This document shows, in pieces, positions 1 through 8,071 of a stretch of 38,423 nucleotides of DNA. Source of the DNA: Sphingobacteriaceae bacterium UBA6709 (GTDB lineage: Bacteria > Bacteroidota > Bacteroidia > Sphingobacteriales > Sphingobacteriaceae); the NCBI GenBank assembly GCA_002454425.1, contig DKIV01000009.1, forward strand, positions 1 to 38,423. The letters run 5' to 3'. Position 1 is the first letter of the stretch. Each line of letters starts with the position of its first letter. A program made the position numbers and the translations under genes. The notes below the pieces were generated by a model. That model saw only the letters and a list, made by a program, of their open reading frames with translations, did no database searches and had not been told where the DNA came from.

Positions 1-2
1 AG

Positions 3-170
3 GTCAGGGAGTGGGCTATGTATGGCCTTTTTAGGGTGATGCTTAAGCAACATGAATACGCTGCCTATAACCAATCTATAACCAGATATGAGAGAGGACG
101 GCATGACGGAGGTATGAATGGCGATATTTTCTGGAGAGCGATCCCGAGGAATACCCTTCCGGGTAGTTAA
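3..170 (+). CDS. 3' end of an unidentified gene (partial)
   Basis: A reading frame is open from the left edge of the window to a TAA at 168-170 and gives about 55 residues ending in NTLPGS. The translation is rich in Trp, Tyr, Arg and Gly (for example a GDIFWRAIPR stretch) and reads like a protein C-terminus, but I do not recognise the family. The start lies outside the window. A second frame, ending at position 34, would give a C-terminus finishing in VWPF, as many outer-membrane proteins do, so the frame choice is uncertain. Confidence 0.3.
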   Translation, partial: VREWAMYGLFRVMLKQHEYAAYNQSITRYERGRHDGGMNGDIFWRAIPRNTLPGS

Positions 171-402
171 TGCCCAGGGGTGATATTACCGAAAAAAGCA
201 GCGTCTCTTAAAGTTACAGAGGCGCGTAAAGATGGCAAAAGAGGTATTTCAACTCGCTATTTGTATCTCAGCTAACGTTGCCCGGGATGAAAAATTCATC
301 GGTTCATTGCCCCGTTTCATCATCGATTATAAGCACTTCACTCGTTTATCCGTTTCCTCATCCCTTTATTGTTTGCTTCTTTGTAAGTAAGAAGAAATAA
401 TA
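171..402. other. Non-coding leader upstream of the first efflux operon
   Basis: No credible gene is visible between the partial upstream frame and the ATG at 403. The stretch ends in an A-rich segment (AAGAAGAAATAATA) directly before the start codon, which would serve as a weak Bacteroidota-type ribosome entry region. I could not find a convincing -33/-7 promoter pair or a palindromic operator by eye. Confidence 0.4.
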
Positions 403-1524
403 ATGGGAAACAAACAAAGTACAATCTACAGAAAAGCGCCATGGGCACTGGGGCTCCTGCTGGGCTTTATGGTATCGTCTTGTGGATCAAATAACGGACA
501 ACCGGACATGAGCGCTATGCCGCCTATGGAAACTGATTTTCTAAAGCTTAGCGCCTCTACCAGCGATCAAAAAAACTCATATCCTGGAAATGTCGAGGGT
601 GCAGTAAATGTCGATATAAAAGCGCAAGTAAGTGGCTACCTGGAGAGCATATACGTTAAAGAAGGCGATTGGGTAAAAAAAGGACAACCCCTCTTTAAGA
701 TCAAAAGTGAAGTATTCCAGGAGCAGGTGAGTAACAGCGACGCCGCCCTGAAGGCTGCCCTGGCCAATCAGGCGACAGCGCAGCTGGAAGTTGACAAAAT
801 AAAACCACTTGTTGCGGGAAAAGTATTATCCGAAATACAACTAAAGACTGCCGAAGCAGGCCTTCAGGCTGCGAAAGCACAGGTAGCTCAAGCTCGCGCG
901 ACTTTAGGGTCATCAAAAATCAACGCTGATTTTGCCGTTATCAAAGCTCCTGTCAGCGGTTACATCGGCAGAATACCTAACCGCATAGGTAATCTGGTAA
1001 GCCCTTCTGACAGCAGTCCGCTGACTACCCTGTCTGATATAAATACAGTATTCGTGTATTTCACCATGAGTGAGGCCGATTACTTAAGCTATCAGCATCA
1101 GGACAAGAGTACCGCGGTAGAGCTTGAAATGGCCAATGGCGAGATATATCCGATAAAAGGAAGCATACAGAGCGCTAGCGGAAACATTGACAAGACCACC
1201 GGCAGCATGGCCATGAAGGCGGTGTTTGAAAATCCCGACAAGCTGCTGCGCGCCGGAGGAACAGGCAGGGTCATTATCCACCGATTAATGAAAGATGTTA
1301 TAAACATCCCCAAGACCAGCGTAAAAGACATTCAGGATAAGTACTTCGTCTTCAAGCTGGCAGATAGCAATAAGGTAAACATGGTTCCTATTGAGATCAA
1401 AGGAGCCAACGACAGTCTGTATGTCCTGTCCTCAGGTCTTTCCCTGGGCGATCAGATTGCCATCAATCGCATTGATGCGCTTAACGATGGAACGGTAGTA
1501 GTTCCAAAAACCAAAACAAAATAA
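403..1524 (+). CDS. RND efflux periplasmic adaptor (membrane fusion protein), lipoprotein
   Basis: This 373-residue protein is an AcrA/MexA-type adaptor, which bridges an inner-membrane RND pump to an outer-membrane channel in the periplasm. It begins with a lipoprotein signal peptide whose lipobox reads VSSC, so it should be lipid-anchored. A barrel-sandwich (lipoyl-like) half follows around residues 70-100 (VSGYLESIYVKEGDWVKKGQ). An alanine- and glutamine-rich alpha-hairpin lies around 105-170, the second lipoyl half around 175-205 (FAVIKAPVSGYIGRI), and beta-barrel and membrane-proximal domains complete the protein. Length is normal for the family. It is the first gene of a three-gene operon; the pump gene begins 26 bases after its stop. 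Substrate cannot be told from sequence; the HAE1-type pump partner suggests hydrophobic or amphiphilic compounds. Confidence 0.93.
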   Translation: MGNKQSTIYRKAPWALGLLLGFMVSSCGSNNGQPDMSAMPPMETDFLKLSASTSDQKNSYPGNVEGAVNVDIKAQVSGYLESIYVKEGDWVKKGQPLFKIKSEVFQEQVSNSDAALKAALANQATAQLEVDKIKPLVAGKVLSEIQLKTAEAGLQAAKAQVAQARATLGSSKINADFAVIKAPVSGYIGRIPNRIGNLVSPSDSSPLTTLSDINTVFVYFTMSEADYLSYQHQDKSTAVELEMANGEIYPIKGSIQSASGNIDKTTGSMAMKAVFENPDKLLRAGGTGRVIIHRLMKDVINIPKTSVKDIQDKYFVFKLADSNKVNMVPIEIKGANDSLYVLSSGLSLGDQIAINRIDALNDGTVVVPKTKTK

Positions 1525-1550
1525 TTCAGCGGCTTTAAAAGTATTAAAAG

Positions 1551-4500
1551 ATGCTAAAGAAAATTATCGACCGTCCGGTATTTGCCACGGTCATATCCGT
1601 AATCATCGTTATCCTGGGGCTCATCGGCTTGACGCAACTCTCGGTAACGCGATTTCCTGATATCTCCCCTCCTACAGTTACTGTCTCAGGATCATATCCC
1701 GGCGGTAACAGCGAGGCCGTTCTTCGTTCAGTAGTTACACCGCTTGAAGAACAGATCAATGGTGTAGAAAACATGCAGTATATAAAATCTTCTGCAAGTA
1801 ACGATGGTTCTTTCTCCATATCGGTCATCTTTAAGCAGGGTGTAAACCCCGACCAGGCGGCAGTAAATGTACAGAACCGCGTACAGCAAGCTACGCCGAT
1901 CTTGCCTGCTGAGGTGGTAAACATGGGTTTAACTACTTCGAAACAGCAGAATAGCATGATCATGGTATTTAATATCTATGCGAAAGATAACAAGCTGTAT
2001 GACGAGAAGTTCCTCCAAAATTACGCGAACATCAACCTGGTTCCGCAGATAAAACGCGTTCCCGGGGTTGGTCAGGCACAGATCTTCGGCGCTAAGGACT
2101 ACTCCATGCGTATCTGGCTAAATCCTCGCAAGATGGCCTCCTACGGCTTAGTGCCGGCCGATGTGCGCAGCGCGATCGAAGAGCAGAGCCTTGAGGCTGC
2201 TCCGGGTAAGCTTGGTGAAGAATCAGACGCCTCATTGCAGTATGTAATTAAATATAAAGGAAAGAAAAACCTGCCCGAACAATACGATAACATCATCGTA
2301 AAGAATGAAGGGGAAAACATCGTACGACTGAAAGATGTCGCCCGCATTGAGCTTGGCGCTATTTCGTATAGCGGCGATAACCTCTCTAACGGACAAAATG
2401 CCGTTACCATGGCGATCCTGCAAACTACAGGATCCAATGCGAATGAAATTGAAATTGGCGTAAACAACGAGATTGAGAAGCTTTCAAAAGCCTTTCCTCC
2501 GGGCATAGGTTACTACAAGATCATGAGCACCAAGGAGAAGCTTGATGAGGCGACCTCCCAGGTAAAATCGACACTTATCGAAGCTTTCCTTCTGGTATTT
2601 GTCGTAGTGTTCATCTTCCTGCAGGATTTCCGTTCAACGCTTATTCCGGCGATCGCTGTGCCGGTGGCCATCGTAGGAACGTTCTTCTTCCTACTGGTGT
2701 TGGGTTTCACCATCAACGTATTGACACTTTTCGCCCTGGTACTGGCCATCGGTATTGTCGTCGATGATGCCATTGTAGTGGTCGAGGCAGTGCATAGCAA
2801 AATGGAAGGAACGCATCTCACAGCCCGACAGGCAACACATCAGGCCATGAGCGAAATTACCGGTGCTGTAGTTTCCATTACGCTGGTTATGGCGGCGGTA
2901 TTTATCCCTATCGGCTTTATGGCCGGCTCCGCGGGTATCTTCTATAAGCAGTTTGCTTATACTCTTGCCATCGCTATTATTATTTCAGCGGTAAACGCGC
3001 TTACCCTTACTCCGGCGTTATGTGCCTTGTTCCTGAAGAATGAGCATGCCGCCGACGGACACAAGAAAGATAACTTCGGCGCGCGATTCGCCAAGGCGTT
3101 CAATGTAGGTTTTCATAACATGACCAACAGATATGTTGGCGGCATACGCTTCCTGGCGGCCCGTAAATGGCTATCCGCGGGTCTTGTAGTGGCCATTATC
3201 GCTGTCGCTGCCTGGTCGCTAATGAGTACTCCGAAGAGCTTCGTTCCAATGGAAGACGATGGTATGTTTATGTATTCGCTTACCATGCCTCCGGGAACCA
3301 ATACGGGCCCGACGTCGAAGGTTATTGACAAGATCAACAAGGAACTGAAAAGTATTGAGGCTATAGAGAACAATACCTCCATCACAGGCTTCAACCTGCT
3401 CAGCAACAGCTCCGGTTCTGCCTATGCTATGGGCTTCGTAAAGTTCAAGAAGAAGAGCGAACGCGGCGAGATCAAAGATATTGATGAACTTATGGGCATC
3501 GTAAATCAGAAGTTGGCCAACATCAAAGAAGGTTCTGTCATGGCCTTCCGTATGCCGCCGGTAGAAGGTTACGGTGTTACTAATGGCGCGGAAATCATGC
3601 TACAGGACAGGTTAGGGCGCTCGCCTCAGGTATTGAAAGACAAAGCCGATCAGCTTATCGGTCAGATGATGGGACTGCCGAGCGTAGGTTTCGCCTACAC
3701 CATGTTCCGGGCCGACTATCCGCAACTGGAACTGGAGGTGAATGAAGATAAAGCGCGTCAGCTGGGAGTAAGCGTATCGTCGCTGCTCAACACCATGCAG
3801 ATATACCTGGCGGGTGACCAGTCATTAAACTTCTCACGCTTCGGTAAGTTCTACCGTGTAAACATCAAAGCTGACGGGGCATATCGCATGGACGAAGAAG
3901 CGCTGAAAGAAGTGTATGTACGCAATCAGAAGAATGAGATGGTTCCTATCAATACCCTGATCAGTCTGAAGAAGGTTTACGGACCGGAAGCCGTAAACCG
4001 CTACAATCTCTATAATGCCTTGTCGATAAACGTAAGTGCCAAGCCGGGCGTGAGCAACGGACAGCTGATGGCCGACATGGAGAACCTTCTGCAGACCCTT
4101 CCTAACGACTATAGCTATGAATGGACGGGCTTAAGTCTTGAGGAAAAAGCGGCAGGTAATCAGAGTACGCTGATCTTAGGATTGTGTTTGCTCTTTGTAT
4201 ATCTGTTGTTATCGGCACAGTATGAAAGCTATCTGCTGCCATTGTCTGTATTGCTGTCAATACCTACCGGCGTACTTGGATCTTTCCTTGCGATTAAAGC
4301 CATCGGACTTGATAACAATATCTATGTGCAGGTGGGACTTATCATGCTTATCGGGTTGTTGGCGAAAAACGCTATCCTGATCGTTGAGTTCGCCGTACAG
4401 CGACGTAAAGCGGGAGCTTCCATCCTGGAATCAGCATTGGAAGGTGCACGTTTACGTCTGCGGCCGATCATCATGACCTCCTTCGCCTTCATCGTGGGTA

Positions 4501-4688
4501 TGATCCCATTGATGACTGCCAGCGGAGGTACAGCCACCGGTAACAAATCTATCAGTACCAGTGCCGCCATGGGGATGCTTAGCGGAGTGTTGCTGGGAAT
4601 TTTTGTAATCCCTTTGCTGTATATGTTATTCCAGTACCTGCAGGAACGCGTGGGCGGAAAGAAAGTATCGGAAGTTAGTGAAGGTTAA
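1551..4688 (+). CDS. RND multidrug efflux pump, HAE1 (AcrB) type
   Basis: This 1,045-residue protein is an inner-membrane proton/drug antiporter of the hydrophobe/amphiphile efflux family. It starts in the typical way with MLKKIIDRPV and a first membrane helix, followed by a large periplasmic porter loop. Helices 2-6 include the proton-relay motif VVDDAIVVVEAVHSKME, with the two aspartates at residues 405 and 406 (AcrB D407/D408). After a second large periplasmic loop come helices 8-12. These contain LLAKNAILIVEF, with the lysine matching AcrB K940, and RLRPIIMTSFAFIVGMIPL. Length matches AcrB. It sits between its adaptor and outer-membrane channel genes, with a 10-base gap to the latter, so the operon encodes a full tripartite pump. 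Specific substrates are not predictable. Confidence 0.95.
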   Translation: MLKKIIDRPVFATVISVIIVILGLIGLTQLSVTRFPDISPPTVTVSGSYPGGNSEAVLRSVVTPLEEQINGVENMQYIKSSASNDGSFSISVIFKQGVNPDQAAVNVQNRVQQATPILPAEVVNMGLTTSKQQNSMIMVFNIYAKDNKLYDEKFLQNYANINLVPQIKRVPGVGQAQIFGAKDYSMRIWLNPRKMASYGLVPADVRSAIEEQSLEAAPGKLGEESDASLQYVIKYKGKKNLPEQYDNIIVKNEGENIVRLKDVARIELGAISYSGDNLSNGQNAVTMAILQTTGSNANEIEIGVNNEIEKLSKAFPPGIGYYKIMSTKEKLDEATSQVKSTLIEAFLLVFVVVFIFLQDFRSTLIPAIAVPVAIVGTFFFLLVLGFTINVLTLFALVLAIGIVVDDAIVVVEAVHSKMEGTHLTARQATHQAMSEITGAVVSITLVMAAVFIPIGFMAGSAGIFYKQFAYTLAIAIIISAVNALTLTPALCALFLKNEHAADGHKKDNFGARFAKAFNVGFHNMTNRYVGGIRFLAARKWLSAGLVVAIIAVAAWSLMSTPKSFVPMEDDGMFMYSLTMPPGTNTGPTSKVIDKINKELKSIEAIENNTSITGFNLLSNSSGSAYAMGFVKFKKKSERGEIKDIDELMGIVNQKLANIKEGSVMAFRMPPVEGYGVTNGAEIMLQDRLGRSPQVLKDKADQLIGQMMGLPSVGFAYTMFRADYPQLELEVNEDKARQLGVSVSSLLNTMQIYLAGDQSLNFSRFGKFYRVNIKADGAYRMDEEALKEVYVRNQKNEMVPINTLISLKKVYGPEAVNRYNLYNALSINVSAKPGVSNGQLMADMENLLQTLPNDYSYEWTGLSLEEKAAGNQSTLILGLCLLFVYLLLSAQYESYLLPLSVLLSIPTGVLGSFLAIKAIGLDNNIYVQVGLIMLIGLLAKNAILIVEFAVQRRKAGASILESALEGARLRLRPIIMTSFAFIVGMIPLMTASGGTATGNKSISTSAAMGMLSGVLLGIFVIPLLYMLFQYLQERVGGKKVSEVSEG

Positions 4689-4698
4689 TTAATTTGAG

Positions 4699-6108
4699 AT
4701 GAAAAGAAATATCGCTTTATATACAATTATAGGACTGGCGGCTGTGCTGAGCTCTTGTGTTGTAGGCAAAAAGTATCAGAGAGCAGACCTTCAGGTTCCG
4801 GCAACTTACCGGGAAGGCGCCGCCCTTACCGCCGACAGCGTGGTACTCCCCTGGAGAACATTCTTCAGAGACCCTCAGCTGCTGACATTGATAGACTCGG
4901 CTCTACTGCGCAATAACGACGTCAGCGTAGCGGTCAAAAATATGGAACAGCTGGATCTGGCATTCCGTCAGGCACGTTTGGGACTTCTTCCGACCCTCAA
5001 CCTCGCCGCCGGCGCCAATCGCAGTTGGCAGTCGAAAAATAGCCTTAACGGCTCTTTGGCGGAGCAGTTCACCGGCTCTCACTATATCGATGATTATAGC
5101 GCAAGCTTGCAAATGTCATGGGAAGCCGACATCTGGGGTAAAGTGAAAATGCAGAAAGAATCGGCGAGAGCTGATTATCTGGCACAGCAGCAGAATCTTG
5201 CGGCGCTAAAAACCCGCCTCATTGTTCAGGTAGCTCAGGCCTACTATAATCTTGCCGGGCTCAACGAGCAGCTGCTGATAGCACGGAAGAACATGCTGCT
5301 GAGTGACAGCACCCTGCAGATTATGAAGTTGCAGTTTACTGCCGGACAAATCAACTCGCTGGCGGTAGAGCAGGCCGAGGCGCAGAAGAAAACAGCGGAG
5401 CTACTGGTACCGCTGTATCAGCAAAACATAAGAGTTCAGGAAAATGCCCTGAGCATTCTATGTGGAAGATATCCTGAGGCCATCAATAATCCCGGCAAAC
5501 TTCAGGACTTCCTCCCTGCGGCACTGCCAGCGGCGGGAATTCCGGCAAACCTGTTAAGTCGCCGCCCCGACTTGAAAGCCGCCGAGCTGGCGGTAGTTAC
5601 GGCCAATGCTAAAACAGGACTGGCTAAGGCAGCAATGTACCCATCGTTCAGCCTGTCGCCACAAATAGGTGTAAACTCCTATAAGATAGATACCTGGTTC
5701 GATCTGCCGGGGTCTATTACGAAGACCGTAGCGATAAACCTCAGTCAGCCCCTGTTCCAGAAGCGAGCGTTAAAAACAGCATATAAGACAGCCCTGATTG
5801 AACAGGAAAAAGCGGCAGTGCAGTTTAAGGCGGCGATGATGTCGGCAGTAGCGGAAGTCTCCGATGCCTTAGCACGTGCTGAGGGTGCCTCCAAGCGTGT
5901 GACCCTGGCTGAACAGCGGAATGCCTCGCTTGACAAGGCCACAGCCGATGCCTTAAAGCTATATAAAAGCGGCATGGCGACCTATCTGGAGGTAATCACC
6001 GCGCAAAACAACAAACTCCAAAATGAGATAGAGAGCATCTCTATACAATTGGAAAAGCTAAATGCCTATTCTGACCTCTACAGAAGTCTGGGAGGCGGCA
6101 TTCGCTAA
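4699..6108 (+). CDS. TolC-like outer-membrane efflux channel, lipoprotein (NodT family)
   Basis: This 469-residue protein is an outer-membrane factor, the exit duct of a tripartite efflux pump. It has a signal peptide with lipobox LSSC and the common N-terminal start VVGKKYQRADLQVPATYRE. Two repeated outer-membrane-efflux halves follow. The first contains SWEADIWGKVKMQKESARADYLAQQQ and the second RRPDLKAAELAVVTANAKTGLAKAAMYPSF. It ends with YKSGMATYLEVITAQN and a YRSLGGG tail, all family hallmarks. The start codon is 10 bases after the pump stop. A strong hairpin (6134-6165) closes the operon, supporting co-transcription of the three genes. Confidence 0.94.
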   Translation: MKRNIALYTIIGLAAVLSSCVVGKKYQRADLQVPATYREGAALTADSVVLPWRTFFRDPQLLTLIDSALLRNNDVSVAVKNMEQLDLAFRQARLGLLPTLNLAAGANRSWQSKNSLNGSLAEQFTGSHYIDDYSASLQMSWEADIWGKVKMQKESARADYLAQQQNLAALKTRLIVQVAQAYYNLAGLNEQLLIARKNMLLSDSTLQIMKLQFTAGQINSLAVEQAEAQKKTAELLVPLYQQNIRVQENALSILCGRYPEAINNPGKLQDFLPAALPAAGIPANLLSRRPDLKAAELAVVTANAKTGLAKAAMYPSFSLSPQIGVNSYKIDTWFDLPGSITKTVAINLSQPLFQKRALKTAYKTALIEQEKAAVQFKAAMMSAVAEVSDALARAEGASKRVTLAEQRNASLDKATADALKLYKSGMATYLEVITAQNNKLQNEIESISIQLEKLNAYSDLYRSLGGGIR

Positions 6109-6133
6109 TCATCTTGCCCATTCTTAATTCCAC

Positions 6134-6165
6134 GAGACAGGTCCTGACCCATTCAGGCCTGTCTC
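6134..6165 (+). terminator. Hairpin terminator of the first efflux operon
   Basis: The left arm GAGACAGGTCCTGA pairs with the right arm TCAGGCCTGTCTC around the loop CCCAT. This gives 13 base pairs with a single bulged T. It lies 25 bases after the channel gene's stop. The following bases (TATATGG) are only weakly T-rich, so termination may be imperfect or factor-assisted. Confidence 0.75.
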
Positions 6166-6310
6166 TATATGGGGAACATAAACCTGGATCTAAATCCTCG
6201 TAACAGCAGGACAATTTCTCAAATCAAGAATCATAGATTGCAGGTTAACTACTGGTACTAAAAAACTGATTAACAAATACAAAGAGTCGGCATTTAAAAT
6301 TATAAACTTG

Positions 6311-6318
6311 TATATTTG
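6311..6318 (+). promoter_or_regulatory. Bacteroidota -7 box (TATATTTG) before the small ORF
   Basis: TATATTTG matches the Bacteroidota -7 consensus TAnnTTTG exactly. It lies only 3 bases upstream of the likely ATG at 6322. Transcription would therefore start near the start codon, giving a nearly leaderless message. No clear TTTG -33 element is seen at the expected distance. Confidence 0.45.
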
Positions 6319-6321
6319 TGT

Positions 6322-6549
6322 ATGCCTCTAAAAACGAAGAAAGTTATAGCACGCTGGCATCAAAAAAAGGCTAGCGCAGAAGTTGTCACATCTACTGAAG
6401 TAAAAGCAGTCGGTGTTGGCCATGCCTTATCCGTAGCTGAAAAATCTTTCGCGGGATTAGTTGAACACAAAAAGAGAATTTCCGCAGTTCTTTGTGAAGG
6501 AAAAAATTTAGCGGATATCAAAGATATTAGCTTTGTTAAACCCTTCTGA
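6322..6549 (+). CDS. Small basic protein of unknown function, partner of the next gene
   Basis: About 75 residues, beginning MPLKTKKVIARWHQKK and ending FVKPF. I prefer the ATG at 6322 over a TTG two codons earlier. There is no signal peptide or membrane segment; the N-terminus is Lys/Arg-rich and could bind nucleic acid. The gene overlaps the start of the next frame (6533), so the two are probably translationally coupled. The 3' third, including this overlap, lies in a roughly 150-base direct repeat whose second copy (7830-7980) preserves the reading frame with mostly conservative changes (for example K to R, V to I). That argues it was once under selection as a protein. I do not recognise the family. 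An antitoxin-like role is a guess from size and layout only. Confidence 0.5.
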   Translation: MPLKTKKVIARWHQKKASAEVVTSTEVKAVGVGHALSVAEKSFAGLVEHKKRISAVLCEGKNLADIKDISFVKPF

Positions 6550-6571
6550 GTTATACCCGGTTAAATCTGGA
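6420..6571 (+). repeat. Direct repeat, copy 1
   Basis: This segment recurs in the same orientation at 7830-7980, at roughly 90% identity in my hand alignment (about 15 differences, including one single-base gap). It covers the 3' half of the small ORF, the overlap and the first codons of the DUF6169-like gene. Identity stops abruptly after the shared string TTAAATCTGGA. Confidence 0.85.
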
Positions 6572-7042
6572 TATTTTTTCTATACCAGCGACAATAGATA
6601 CTTCAATATCTATTTCACCTACTACACTCTGGAATATCAGAAAAATGAACAAATAAGATCAGAAGAGTATCTAATGATTGGGGTTGAGCAAATCCCGAAA
6701 GTTCCTGAAATATACAAAAATGAGGAGTTAACAAAAGGCGATACAAAAACTACGGAGGAGATAGACACAGCATTAATTATAGCAATCAAAAAATTTTTCG
6801 CCGCGAACCCTAAAGAAATCTTGATATACCTGTTTTCTACAGCTCACGGAAAACAAGCCGCTCGAAAACGAAGGTTTACCCGTATTGTCGAAAAATTAGG
6901 GGAAGACATTACGTGTTTCAACTACGAATTTGACAGCATTTACCCCGATACTGGATTTTTAGTATTAACAAATAACACTGAAACAGACGCAATAAAAGCC
7001 ATTTTCGATGAGTATATCCGGCAACTCATCGAACACCAATAA
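6533..7042 (+). CDS. DUF6169-like protein of unknown function
   Basis: A frame of 169 codons starting at a TTG (6533-6535) that overlaps the preceding gene by 17 bases. The next in-frame ATG is near residue 48 and would delete the N-terminal beta-rich half (YPVKSGYFFYTSDNRYFNIYF), so I accept the TTG. The layout is an N-terminal beta-strand-rich part, then a helix, then a central KEILIYLFSTAHGKQAARKRRFTRIVEKLGED block. That block resembles the conserved DxxDxRQxxRxRxF-type motif I remember from DUF6169 proteins of Bacteroidota. There is no signal peptide. Function is unknown for the family. Its position behind a small basic ORF and next to a toxin-like locus suggests an accessory or defence-type module, which is inference. 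Confidence 0.6.
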   Translation: MLNPSELYPVKSGYFFYTSDNRYFNIYFTYYTLEYQKNEQIRSEEYLMIGVEQIPKVPEIYKNEELTKGDTKTTEEIDTALIIAIKKFFAANPKEILIYLFSTAHGKQAARKRRFTRIVEKLGEDITCFNYEFDSIYPDTGFLVLTNNTETDAIKAIFDEYIRQLIEHQ

Positions 7043-7235
7043 CTGAAAGTAGATCCCGCTCCATAATAGAATATTTTAATTTCTGCTATAGTTGTCACCT
7101 GTGTGTTTCTTAAAAACAAACAATTATCTATCGTCAGCAATCAATTTTTGGTAATACAAGCCTCAATAGCAGCCAAGCTTTCACGTTCCGATATCAGAAT
7201 TGCAATAAGTTCGAGTGCAGATCTCAAAATTGGAA

Positions 7236-7538
7236 TTACCATGAAGTAAGCCATACATAAAGATAATACGAAAAATCAACGAACTCTCCTACCATTAGAA
7301 AGAATGAAAACACCGCTCCCACAACCGCTTCGTTCTTAATACCTCCTTTAGCCTTCTTGTCTTTGGCCCATTGCAAAGCACGATCATAATTATTTTCCCA
7401 GAAATAAAAGCCACTACCCAGCCAATCACAAGGTTTGTCACTGATCTCCACCTCATTGGGATAATTGACGAGTTTCGTACGAATGCTTAGGTCACAGCCA
7501 TGAAAGGCAATAATGGTGTTTGGACGAACATTGTACAT
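7236..7538 (-). pseudogene. Truncated ADP-ribosyltransferase-like (DUF3990-like) toxin candidate
   Basis: The first ~72 residues (MYNVRPNTIIAFHGCD, then DKPCDWLGSGFYFWENNYDRALQWAKDKK) look like the N-terminal half of a small Bacteroidota family. The F-HG-C-D, then G-x-GFYFWEN, then A-x-x-W-A pattern resembles DUF3990/ART-fold proteins. After GAVFSF the frame changes character, becoming hydrophobic with no family resemblance, and it stops at about 100 residues. Family members, as I recall them, are roughly twice as long and continue past this point with a LDL-T/S-D-Y-like segment. A frame shift or rearrangement near 7290-7310 is likely, so the gene is probably dead. The start is 5 bases after the stop of the small partner gene at 7544-7732. 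Confidence 0.5.
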
Positions 7539-7543
7539 GAAAA

Positions 7544-7714
7544 CTATTTTTCTAATTCATTGAGCGGTCTGTAAGGCCCTTTAAATTTACCTTTAGTTGT
7601 TAAAATCCCAACCTCATTCAATGACCGTATAGCTTCAGCCTTAGTCATTTGCTTAGCCTCCTCAAGCTTTGCTTTAGCCAAGTCTAATAATTGCTGCATC
7701 TGTTTGTCTCTCAT
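7544..7714 (-). CDS. Small helical protein, probable partner/antitoxin of the toxin-like gene
   Basis: About 56 residues from the ATG at 7714; a GTG at 7732 would add six residues. The sequence MRDKQMQQLLDLAKAKLEEAKQMTKAEAIRSLNEVGILTTKGKFKGPYRPLNELEK begins with an amphipathic, charged helix and ends in a short Lys/Gly/Pro tail. It precedes the truncated ART-like gene by 5 bases in the same direction, the classic antitoxin-then-toxin order. A TAATATTTG string on the minus strand (7741-7749) lies just upstream and resembles a -7 box with one extra spacer base. The antitoxin role is inference from size, order and spacing; no DNA-binding fold is evident. Confidence 0.5.
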   Translation of the reverse strand: MRDKQMQQLLDLAKAKLEEAKQMTKAEAIRSLNEVGILTTKGKFKGPYRPLNELEK

Positions 7715-7829
7715 CGCTTCGGAATTAAACACGAAGATACCAAATATTATTTACCAAAACGACCTCACTATCAACAGCTAAACCTCTATTTAAGAACATG
7801 ATCCACACTTGTAAAGCATTGAGCTTTGA

Positions 7830-7973
7830 CCATGTCTACCCGTAGCTGAAAGATCTTTCGCGGGATTGATTGAGCACAAAAAGAGAATTTCCGCAGATCT
7901 TTGGGAAGGAAAAAATTTAGCGGATATCAAAGATATTGGATTTGCTAAACCCTTTTTAGTTATACCCTGTTAA
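7830..7973 (+). pseudogene. Remnant of a second copy of the small basic ORF
   Basis: Reading from 7830 gives PVAERSFAGLIEHKKR followed by ISADLWEGKNLADIKD, clearly the same protein as the C-terminal part of the gene at 6322-6549. The frame is preceded by an in-frame TGA at 7827-7829 and has no start codon, so the 5' half is missing. The stop has moved downstream to 7971-7973. The start of the overlapping DUF6169-like frame is also recognisable but is broken by a TAG after five codons. Confidence 0.7.
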
Positions 7974-7980
7974 ATCTGGA
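7830..7980 (+). repeat. Direct repeat, copy 2
   Basis: Second, slightly diverged copy of 6420-6571 in the same orientation, about 1.4 kb downstream. It has lost one base near 7835-7840. Similarity ends immediately after TTAAATCTGGA, at the same place as in copy 1. Confidence 0.85.
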
Positions 7981-8071
7981 GATGCTATCTTAGGCTCCTT
8001 TTTAGTTTGTGGCCTGTATACCGTTTAACAAAATATTGTAGGATACTGCTCAACAACCGCAAGTCAACCTG
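7981..8071. other. Non-coding gap between the repeat and the AraC gene
   Basis: Together with the repeat copy, this fills the 330-base interval 7738-8071 that lacks an intact gene. Nothing beyond the repeat remnant is recognisable; no clear terminator hairpin was seen for the converging AraC gene. Confidence 0.4.

Noticed and set aside
7143..7231. Short minus-strand frame ending ERESLAAIEACITKN downstream of the truncated toxin
   Set aside because: It could be the tail of a lost gene, but it is too short and not recognisable enough to annotate.
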